From: Ascaphus truei
Taxonomy: Eukaryota; Chordata; Amphibia; Anura; Ascaphidae
Length of the DNA stretch: 64,000 bases
NCBI GenBank assembly: GCA_036426205.1
Contig: WSYH01000139.1
Coordinates: forward strand, 246,217 to 310,216
Direction of reading: 5' to 3'
Part shown: in pieces, positions 55,864 through 64,000 of the stretch
Layout: each line of letters opens with the position of its first letter
Position numbering within the stretch: the stretch's first letter is position 1
Made by a program: the position numbers and the translations under genes
The notes under the pieces: model-generated
The model's database searches: none
The model's input: the letters and a program-made list of their open reading frames with translations, nothing else
Told to the model about the DNA's origin: nothing

Positions 55864-57435
55864 AGTATCATGACCATCCGGGTCGCCGCCAACTAGTGCT
55901 ACCAAAACGACTACAATACTTAGTGTTGAAAGCTCTCCATGATGAACACGGACATCTGGGGGTAGACAAGACTTTCAAACTAGTGAGAGATAGATTTTTT
56001 TGGCCAAAAATGAGAGAATCCGTGGAGCATCACTGTCGAAGGTGTGTGCGATGTATCCAACGCAAGACTCTACCCACTCGAGCTGCCCCATGGGCCATCT
56101 AAAGAGTACGGGACCTATGTATTTAGTATGCATGGACTTCGTGTGCATCAAACCCGACACCCATGGTATAGGGAACGTGCTGGTCATCACTGATCATTAT
56201 ACCCGCTACGCCCAGGCCTTTCCGACCAAAGATCAAAAAGCTATTACAGTGGCTAAAGTGCTCTGGGATAAGTATTTCATGCATTATGGCTACCTCAACG
56301 TCTGCACTCTGACCAGGGATGGGACTTTGAAAGTAAACTGATAAAAGAATTACTGAACCTCTTGCACATTAAAAAGTTCCGTATTACCCCTTACCACCCA
56401 GAAGGGGATGCTTCACCCGAACGTTTCAATCGCACTCTGCTGGACATGCTGGGCACGCTAACGGGTGTAGAGAAGACTAAGTGGAGTCGCCATGTGGAAA
56501 CTCTAGTCCATGCTTATAATTGCATCCTACACGAATCTACCAGGTTCTCGCCTTACTTTCTTATGTTTGGCTGTGAAGCCCATCTGCCAGTGGACATCCA
56601 GTTAAGAGTCTCCACCGATGGGGTGCACAACTCCACCCATTTTCGCTACGTACAAAGATTGCAAGAGAACCTACAGAAGGCCTATGGGCAAGCCGAGAGA
56701 TCCACCAAGAAACTGAATGCCGGGAACAAAAGGCGCTATGATCACAAAGTAAAACATAGAGACATTAAACCTGGTGATGCCGTACTGCTCCGCAACCTGG
56801 GAGTACCGGGAAAACATAAGTTGGCTGACCGTTGGCGGGAAGGGGTGTACGAAGTAATTTCTCAAATGCCTGGCCTTCCAGTCTACCGTATCAAAGACTC
56901 GGAGGGTCGGATAAAGACGTGGCATCGCAATCATCTGCTCCCTAATCCCCAAATAGAAGAAGGAGACTTGGAGTGGCCTACATCTCCCCTGAGCGGGGAA
57001 CTGTCATCAGGACAGGAAGGTCTAGAAGATCCAAAGGATGGAAACTCTCAAAGGGGCCTTCCGGCCGCGGGGGCATCTCCCGGAGGAGCTACGGGCAAAG
57101 AGCCCCTTGGCCCCATGACAGAGACACTGACTCCAGTGAGTCCGTCGCTAGATCCCCAGAGCCCGTGCTTTGTGCCACAAAGAGACTTAACCGCTATACC
57201 TAGCCCCTCAAGGGCCGAGTTGGAAATGCCGGAGGAGAATTGCTACTCTCCCAAAGAGGTAGCGGAAGAGCCAATTCGCAGAAGCCAAAGAGCTGGACAA
57301 CCTCCCACGAGGTTGGCTTATGATCAGTTCGGGGCGCCCCATTATGAGTCTCAGCAGTGGGCTCGCAGCCGGGTCCAATCAGTGATTATCATGTTCAGTG
57401 AAATGTACAAGTTGATAGAGAGACCAATGTATTAG
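55842..57435 (+). pseudogene. Gypsy integrase, broken
   Basis: The N-terminal HHCC zinc domain is at about 55920-56075 (LHDEHGHLG...HHCRRCVRC). The core starts at about 56120 with MDFVCIKP (first catalytic Asp) and VITDHYTRYAQAFPT. A frameshift near 56315 precedes the second Asp, seen as SDQG in another frame. The third acidic residue is in SPERFNRTLL at about 56416. The C-terminal domain (KHRDIKPGDAVLLRN, KLADRWREGVYEV, RIKTWHRNHLLP) is in the open frame 56362-57435. A 150-residue tail with RRSQRAGQPPTRLAYDQFG follows, an ending found in several vertebrate gypsy lineages. No chromodomain, unlike the relic at 2.3-3.0 kb, and no envelope gene follows. Confidence 0.85.
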
Positions 57436-57509
57436 TGTTTTTCATTATATAACTGGGTGTGTTGTTATCATTGTCCAAGCGGGGTCATTGGAATCCACAG
57501 GGAGGTGGA

Positions 57510-58571
57510 TGTAGCCGTGACCCCTTATTCACCCCAAAGAGCGGGAGGTTGCGCTTGCAAATGGCAGTTGCAAAAGCCCGCGAAGGAGGACAGTGCATTT
57601 GGCGGGAGAAAGCAGTCCCTTGACCCAGCAGCCCTGCGGGGAGGGTCAGGTGAGAGAGTCTAGCCAATGGGCGGAGGAGGTGCCAGAGATATAGGCAGTG
57701 GTTGCGCGCACGTGGAGAGAGAGCTGATTGGAGAGGAGACGGAGAGTCTGTGAGGGGAGGCTGAACCGCCCTGGTGCAGGTCAGGTGCCCCAGGCCCAGT
57801 TAGCCCTGAGTCACCTTAGAGACAAGCTGAGCTAGGGATCGCCTTAGTGAGGTTCCTGTTCCCCTAGTAACTGTAAAGTCTTGACCGGGACTATACTGTT
57901 GAGAGGGAGGTCTGGGCTCAGACCCCATTGTTGTTGCCGGAGTCCGGGTGGGAGCGCACCGGACCCGAGAGAGAGAGATAGATCGGTGTTAACGTACAGA
58001 GACCCTTTTTGAAGATCGTGGCAGTCCCGAGCACCGGAGTGCTCGGCAGGTATTTCATCAAGTGCACCAACTGTACCATTCATTCACCCGAGACATAATG
58101 GCTGCGCAGTCACCCATACACACACATAGGGCCTGCTGTGAGCGGGAGGACTAATCCATAAGGATCGGACACGGGGTGGGCTCACCTGGTGGCGGGTGTG
58201 GGGATTCTTGTTGGCGTCCGCCGTGGCGCAAGGTGTGGGGCGTCCGCCGTGGCGCTAGGTAATGTGGACGTCCGCCGTGGCGTGTTATATAATGTACACA
58301 TATATGTATAGGAATGTTATGGCATGTAATGTACTGTGAGTTTAGTCTGCAAGTTAAAGAGATTGGTTTTATGACTGTGTAAGTGTAATTTTTGCATAAA
58401 CGTCCTGCGAAGACCCACTCCCCCTTTGGTGGGAGCTGTCGCAGGTGGAGGCGCTGCACCCGATATATATATTGCGCGCACCCCAGGCTCTCCGTGGCAG
58501 AGACTCTGGCCCTGTGAGCCGGCAGGTAAAACAGCACAGAGTAGCAGCTTGCTAGTGATAGGAAGCAGGGC

Positions 58572-58575
<4 letters not shown>
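57510..58575 (+). repeat. 3' LTR
   Basis: TGTAGCCGTGACCCC to GCAGGGCTACA. GGCGTCCGCCGTGGCG-type units repeat three times (about 58214-58282), TTATATAA follows at about 58284, and the poly(A) signal region near 58352 is altered (AAGTTAAAG where the other copies have AAATAAAAG). It is followed directly by (TA)n. Confidence 0.85.
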
Positions 58576-58612
<37 letters not shown>

Positions 58613-58814
58613 TAGCAAATGGAAATATTACTGTATGCTCATTGCATGTCTTAGACAGGTCTGCAACCCTGCCTTTCACTATATCACCCAGCACACAGGC
58701 TTCCACTGCAGCAAGGGATGCTGGGAAATGACATGCAAATGAGCACTATCATATATATATATATTATACTTATATATATAATATATATATAATATATATA
58801 ATATATATATATAT
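58576..58814. repeat. TA microsatellites around an octamer repeat scrap
   Basis: A TA tract (58576-58610) leads into about 135 bp of octamer repeat (TGTATGCTCATTGCATGTC ... GAAATGACATGCAAATGAGC), followed by more TA-rich sequence to 58814. This is the pre-insertion neighbourhood of the gypsy element. Confidence 0.7.
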
Positions 58815-60430
58815 ATAAAATAAAAATGAATAGACGATACCGTTTAATGAAAACGTGGCTAATGAAATGCTTTTATTTGTGCAAGCTTTCGAGATACACT
58901 GATCTCTTTTTCCGGCGTGGTTACAATGAATAAAGCAAGCAAGGTTTAACTTAAAAACAGTGCATCTTGGAATGTTATCTGTGGCTGAAACCTATCCCTC
59001 CCCGCTGTGCAGTATGCGATTTATGACTTGAGGTGTTGAATAGTCACTGAATTTTAATGATGTAAGAGTTTATGTGTATGTGTGTGTATGTATGTATGTA
59101 AATATAAATATATAAAGTGCCCCACAGTGTATACAGCACTTTGCAAAAGGTGTGTGTGGAGTGGGAGTGATACCAATGGTGTGGGTAGGTGTGAAAATGT
59201 AAGAGGGTGTTGCATTACTAAAAGTGTGTGTAGATACTATGTGGTCCCTGTTGGTATATACGGATAGAATTACATAGAGTATTTGTATGTGTAACAGGCA
59301 GCTGTGTGTGCATGCATATACTGTAGCGCAGTATGTATAGACATGGCCTTTAGCACTCATGGGAAGAGAGTTCTCTTGTGTCAGAAGTTTCTTATGAAAC
59401 TGCGGTCTCGGTTTAGGCCACCGCTAAGTGTCCGGAACAGTTGCATAAATTTGTATTCATGCAATCGTCTCTCTTTCGGTGTTTTAAGATTACCTTTGAG
59501 TATGGTCACCTTCAGATTGTTCATCTTATGGCCAGAGTCAGAGAAATTTTCGCCAACAGGACTGTCTCTTGTTCCGCGTGTGATACTGTGGCGATGCAGA
59601 TTCATTCTCTTGTTTAGCCACTGTCCTGTCTCACCTATGTACTGTAGTAGCAGCCCCCGGGACATTTCATGCACATGATGAGGTACACGACATTGCTGGA
59701 GGAACAGGTGAACCTTCCTCGGATTTTATATTCCAGATTCCTGTGTGGTATTTGTATTGTGCCCGCTGTGTGGAGCATTGCGCAGGTTTTGTATCTTGCG
59801 TCCTGGCATGGTCTTGTCCCGCATTCAGTTGTACTTTTGAATACTTTACTCTTCACCATCATTTTCTTGAGATGATGAGGTTGTCTGTATGATAATAAGG
59901 ATGTTTCAGGGAAGACCTGTTGCAGTCTTGTATCTTCCTGGAGGGTAGGTTGTAGTTCCCTGGCGATCTTGCGTAGGGCTTCTAGGTGTGGGTTATATGT
60001 GACCACCAAAGGTACCCCGTTGCTGGTCTCTTTCAGTCTGTATTCAAGGATATCACTTCTTGGTATTCTGGTGGCTTTGTGGATTTGCTGGTCTACAATT
60101 CTGTGGTTATATCCACGGTTTATGAAATCCGATCTCAAAGCTGTAATCCGGTGGCCTCTGTCTGCTGTGTCAGAGCATATCCGGTTGTATCGTATGGCTT
60201 GACTGTGGATGGTTGCATGCCTAGTGTGTGTCGGGTGGAAGCTGTTGTCCCTCAAATAGCTGTCTCTGTCTGTAGGTTTGAGGTATACAGAAGTCTGTAG
60301 TTGGTTGTTCTTTATAGTAATGGTGGTGTCTAGGTGGTGTTTTCATCCGGGAATGGGTGAGTTTGAGGTTGATGGTTGGGTGGAACGTATTGAAGTTCTC
60401 ATGGAACTGTAGGAGGTCCTGTTCACTAAC
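58815..60430 (-). mobile_element. Penelope-like element, 5'-truncated, GIY-YIG type
   Basis: On the minus strand it begins inside the RT (about 60430), passes through the thumb/linker and a GIY-YIG endonuclease, and ends in a 3' UTR with CGAAAGCTTGCAC (about 58895), ATAAAAGCATTTCATTAGCC and ACGGTATCGTCTATTCAT at 58825-58860. These 3' sequences are characteristic of vertebrate Penelope-like elements. Truncation within the RT and TA-rich flanks (58740-58814, 60430-60446) are consistent with retroposition. Confidence 0.85.
59381..60255 (-). pseudogene. Penelope RT C-terminus and GIY-YIG endonuclease
   Basis: The frame 60255-59635 encodes the region after the RT catalytic core: FHPTHTRHATIHSQAIRYNR, RGYNHRIVDQQIHKA, GVPLVVTYNPHLEALRKIAR and a Cys-rich stretch (CGTRPCQDARYKTC). 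It leads into the first half of the nuclease, NVVYLIMCMKCPGGCYY. The second half, YIGETGQWLNKRMNLHRHSI, is in a different frame (59674-59381), so a frameshift lies near 59640 at the GIY-YIG centre. GLNRDRSFIRNF closes it. The nuclease would nick target DNA for priming. The catalytic YADD part is missing because of truncation. Confidence 0.9.
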
Positions 60431-60445
60431 TATATATATATATTA

Positions 60446-60640
60446 TACTGTTACTATATATTAGACTGTAAGCTCCTCGGGGCAGGGACTCCTCTTCATT
60501 AATGTTACTTTTATGTCTAAAGCACTTATTCCCATGATCTGTTATTTATATTATATGTTATTTATTTGATTACCACGTGTATTACTACTGTGAAGCGCTA
60601 TGTACATTAATGGCGCTATATAAATAAAGACATACAATAC
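60446..60640 (+). mobile_element. L2-type LINE 3' end fragment
   Basis: It starts TTAGACTGTAAGCTCCTCGG and ends GGCGCTATATAAATAAAGAC plus ATACAATACAAT, the same 3' UTR as the copy at 361-1636. Only the last ~195 bp are present, with TA repeats on both sides. Confidence 0.85.
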
Positions 60641-60885
60641 AATATATATATATAGATCAGAGATATAAAATATATATAATAGATATATATATATATATAT
60701 ATTATATATATTTATATCTCGTTAGATAGAGAATAAAATTCTCTTGCAATAGCTACATAATTTATTTCCAGTCATTTGGATACACTTTCCAAAGGGCCTG
60801 AACTGCATGTCGTTCAATGTAAGATAATCATTTCTTTTTTTATCTTGCAAAATGTAACCCTCTCTGTCTGGCTATAAGGCTGCAT
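60641..60885. repeat. TA-rich simple repeats, then unrecognised sequence
   Basis: 60641-60725 is TA/TATAGA simple sequence; 60726-60885 is not recognised. Confidence 0.6.
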
Positions 60886-61115
60886 CCCCGCTAGCGCTAA
60901 GCGGGCGGCGCTTGCGGCGGTTACTTACATATATAGATATATGTAAGTCCCCGCTCACGCTGTGCGCGCACGCTCGTGCGCGGGCACACACGCTCGGCGC
61001 ACTCAACTACCCGTAATGCCCCCTCCCCCCGCGCGTACATGCAGGACACCCGGCGCTCATGCTTGGAGCGCTCTCCAAGCATGAGCGTGCTCAGCGCCAG
61101 TGGGGACTCAGCCTT
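60886..61115. mobile_element. 230-bp CpG-rich MITE
   Basis: The ends AAGGCTGCATCCCCGCTAGC and, reversed, AAGGCTGAGTCCCCACTGGC are imperfect inverted copies over about 23 bp. Inside are an ACTTACATATA / TATATGTAAGT hairpin and another at 61062-61085 (GCTTGGAGCGCTCTCCAAGC). Non-coding; TSD not determined. Confidence 0.6.
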
Positions 61116-61134
61116 ATTTAGGGAGTTTACATAG

Positions 61135-64000
61135 ATAAAACAAGAGACAGGGGGTGCTCAATGCTGCATCCAATTGACAAAACATATAAAGTAAAATACT
61201 TCAATAATAATAATTGGTTATTTAGTTAACCTTTGGCCAAAGGCGTCATAAGCCTGCATACCAACGTCAAGGTATAACCAAAATAATGCAGGTCCTACAC
61301 TACACTGTGAACAATTCCTTTTACCCTCTTGGAGAGGGGAAACCATATGGGTCTTGTTTCCTGCAGCAAGTGAAATGACCTTCCCAGTTAAAAGGGTGAA
61401 GGAGGAGGAGTGAGCTCTGGGGGGGTGCCACAGACAAGAGACATAGGTTAAAACAGATACCCAGCAAGCTCAAACTCCCACGCCACACAAAGTGAATATA
61501 TATTTATGTCACCAGAGAGTCTACTGAGCGTGGCAATTGTATATAACAAGAGACAGGGGGTGTCAATGCTGCATCCAATTGACAAACCTTAGTAAAACTT
61601 CAATAATAATAATTGGTTATTAGTTAACCCTTTGGCCAAAGGCGTCATAAGCCTGCATACAACGTCAAGGTATAACCAAAATAATGCAGGTCCTACACTA
61701 CACTGTGAACACTTCCTTTCCTCTGTGAGAGGGGAAACCATATGGGTCCTTGTTCCTGCAGCAAGTGAAATGACCTTCCAAGTTAAAAGGGTGAAGGAGG
61801 AGGAGGGAGCTCTGGGGGGAGGTGCCACAGCCTCCAAAGAGACATAGTTTACACAGATACCCAGCAGCTCAAACTCCCCGCCCACCACAAAGTGATATAT
61901 TTATGTCACCAGAGAGCTCTGAGCGTGGCAATGTATATAACAAGAGACAGGGGGTGTCAATGCTGCATCCAATTGACCAAACATATAAAGTAATAATACT
62001 TCAATAATAATATTGGTTATTTAGTTAACCCTTGGCCAAAGGCGTCATAAGCCTGCATACCAACGTCAAGGTATAACCAAAATAATGCAGGTCCTACACT
62101 ACCTGTGAACACTTCCCTTTACCTGTGAGAGGGGAAACCATAATGGGTCTTGTTCCTGCAGCAAGTGAAATGACTTCCAAGTTAAAAGGGTGAAGGAGGA
62201 GGAGTGAGCTCTGTGGGGGGGGTGCCACAGCCTCCAAAGAGACAAGGTTAAACACGATACCCAGCAAGCTCAAACTCCCACGCACCACAAAGTGTAATAT
62301 ATATTTATGACAACAGAGAGCTACTGAGCGTGGCAATTGTATTATAACAAGGACAGGGGGTGCTCAATGCTGCATCCAATTGACAAAACATATAAAGTAA
62401 AATACTTCAATAATAATATTGGTTATTTAGTTAACCCTTTGGCCAAAGGCGTATAAGCCTGCATACCAACGTAAGGTATAACCAAATAATGCAGGTCTAC
62501 ACTACACTGTGAACACTTCCTTTTACCTCTGTGAGAGGGGAAACCATAATGGGTCTTGTTCCTGCAGCAAGTGAAATGACCTTCCAAGTTAAAAGGGGAA
62601 GTGAGGGAGGAGTGAGCTCTGGGGGGAGGTGCCACAGATCCAAAGAGACATAGGTTAACACAGATACCCAGCAAGCTCAAACTCCCCCACACACACAAAG
62701 TGAATATATATTTATGTCAACCAGAGAGCTACTGAGCGTGGCAATTGTATATAACAAGAGACAGGGGTGCTCAATGCTGCATCCAATTGACAAAACAATA
62801 AAGTTAAAATACTTCAATAATAATAATAATTGGTTTTAGTTAACCCTTGGCCAAAGGCGTCATAAGCCTGCAACCAACGTCAAGGTATAACCAAAATATA
62901 TGCAGGTCCTACACACTGTGAACACTTCTTTACCTGTGAGAGGGGAAACCATTTGGTCTGTTCTGCAGCAAGTGAAATGACCTTCCAAGTTAAAAGGGTG
63001 AAGGAGGAGGAGTGAGCTGGGGGGAGGTGCCACCAGCCCCCAAAGAGAAATAGGTTAACACAGATACCCAGCAAGCCAAACTCCCACGCCCACCACAAGT
63101 GAAATATAATTTATGTCAACCAGAGAGCTACTGAGCGTGGGCAATTGTATATAACAAGAGACAGGGGTGCTCAATGCTGCATCCAATGACAAAAATATAA
63201 AGTAAAATACTTCAATAATAAAATTGGTTATTTAGTTAACCCTTTGGCAAAGGCGTCATAAGCTGCATACCAACGTTAAGGTAACCAAAATAATGAGGTC
63301 CTACACTACACTGTGAACACTTCCTTTTACCTCTGAGGGGGAAACCATAATGGGTCTTGTTCCTGCAGCAAGTGAAATGACTTCCAGTTAAAGGGTGAAG
63401 GAGGAGGAGTGAGCTCTGGGGGGAGGTGCCACAGCCTCCAAAGAGGACTAGTAACAACAGTACCAGCAAAGCTCAAACATCCACGCCACCACAAAGTGAA
63501 TATATATTTAGTCAACAGAGAGTCTGAGCGTTGGCAATATGTATATAACAAGAGACAGGGGGTGCTCAATGCTGCATCCAATTGACAAAACATTAAAGTA
63601 AAATACTTCAATAATAAAATTGGTTATTTAGTAACCCTTGGCCAAAGGAGTCATAAGCCTAGCATACCACGTCAAGGTATAACCAAAATAATGCAGGTCC
63701 TACACTACAACTGTGAAACATCCTTTTTCCCTCTGTGAGAGGGGAACCATAATGGGTCTTGTTACTGCAGCAAGTGAAATGACCTTCCAAGTTAAAAGGG
63801 TGAAGGAGGAGGAGTGAGCTCTGGGGGGGAGGTGCCACAGCCTCCAAAGAGACATAGGTTAACACAGATACCCAGCAAGCTCAAACTCCCACGCCCACCA
63901 CAAAGTGAAGCCAAAGGCGTCATAAGCCTGCATACCAACGTCAAGGTATAACCAAATAATGCAGGTCCTACACTACACTGTGAACACTTCCTTTTACCTC
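61135..64000. repeat. ~400-bp satellite array, about seven units
   Basis: Units begin with ACAAGAGACAGGGGGTG-type text at about 61140, 61547, 61940, 62344, 62752, 63155 and 63546 (spacing 390-408 bp). Each contains GGTTATTTAGTTAACCC, GCCAAAGGCGTCATAAGCC, GTGAACACTTCCTTTTACC, GGGTGAAGGAGGAGGAGTGA and CAGAGAGCTACTGAGCGTGG. Unit differences are dominated by one-base indels. At 63909 the text jumps from the AAAGTGAA position to GCCAAAGGCG, skipping roughly 170 bp, and the array continues to the window end. Open frames on the minus strand are repeat artefacts. Confidence 0.9.

Larger units (their letters stand above)
50023..58575 (+). mobile_element. Ty3/gypsy retrotransposon with PNMA-like gag
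   Basis: The 8.55-kb unit has two ~1.06-kb LTRs (50023-51079, 57510-58575), both TGTAGCCGTGACC to GGGCTACA, around an internal region with gag, protease, reverse transcriptase, RNase H and integrase in the Ty3/gypsy order. A purine-rich CCACAGGGAGGTGGA precedes the 3' LTR. TTTGGAGGCGCTGC follows the 5' LTR at the primer-site position, but I could not name the tRNA. Both flanks are TA-rich, so no TSD can be read. A 691-bp insert (52104-52794) and at least five frameshifts inactivate it. Gag resembles the ancestors of vertebrate PNMA genes. Confidence 0.9.

Noticed and set aside
59304..60300. Plus-strand frames in the Penelope element
   Set aside because: They are antisense to the identified RT/GIY-YIG coding sequence.
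61589..63865. Series of similar 70-100-codon minus-strand frames
   Set aside because: These are the same segment of a satellite unit read repeatedly, with frames broken by indels at random; no protein homology.
61135..64000. Regular repeats as a CRISPR array
   Set aside because: Units are ~400 bp with no short direct repeat/spacer structure, and the DNA is clearly eukaryotic.

Overview
This window looks like repeat-dense nuclear DNA from a vertebrate with a large genome, most likely an amphibian (probably a frog). The evidence is the transposon mixture: L2-type LINEs ending in a (ATACA)-rich tail, an L1-clade LINE, Ty3/gypsy elements (one with a chromodomain, one with a PNMA-like gag), a Penelope-like element with a GIY-YIG nuclease, long palindromic TTA/TAT-flanked DNA transposons and many MITEs. 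The species call is inference. I found no intact host gene, rRNA, tRNA or CRISPR array. Every long reading frame with recognisable homology is a broken transposon gene, except one decayed frame at 26.1-28.0 kb that resembles a myosin rod.

Layout. 0.4-1.6 kb: L2 3' half (+). 2.1-3.4 kb: internally deleted chromodomain gypsy relic with its 3' LTR. 3.4-11.6 kb: one near full-length L1 on the minus strand, interrupted by a 146-bp SINE-like insert, a 553-bp solo LTR, a ~2.3-kb nest of other repeats and a 331-bp MITE. 11.6-16.4 kb: a palindromic-element arm, a LINE scrap, a Penelope-like tail and LTR-like sequence. 16.4-25.2 kb: two long-inverted-repeat DNA transposons. The first carries an L2 that itself carries a 1.1-kb fold-back insert. 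25.2-28.0 kb: a short protein-coding-like tandem repeat (-) and the zinc-knuckle/coiled-coil pseudogene (+). 28.6-32.7 kb: block A, which recurs as block B at 44.4-48.4 kb. 32.7-36.0 kb: a GC-rich L2-tailed SINE candidate, about 1 kb without recognisable repeats, and MITEs. 36.0-41.9 kb: a 4.5-kb palindromic transposon carrying further inserts and a minisatellite, then a half element. 42.7-43.6 kb: solo LTR. 48.1-49.6 kb: head-to-head array of a ~395-bp octamer-containing repeat. 50.0-58.6 kb: gypsy element with two LTRs. 58.8-60.4 kb: Penelope-like element. 61.1-64.0 kb: ~400-bp satellite running off the end.

How it fits together. The window is a stack of nested insertions that can be ordered in time by target-site duplications (TSDs) and by coding frames that resume across the inserts. 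Three points deserve attention: the giant fold-back transposons, which share a conserved exon-like segment with a splice-donor-like site; the gypsy element whose gag is of the type that gave rise to vertebrate PNMA genes; and the A/B block pair, whose differences are almost all single-base indels, suggesting uncorrected long-read sequence over roughly 44.4-51.0 kb and 61.1-64.0 kb.
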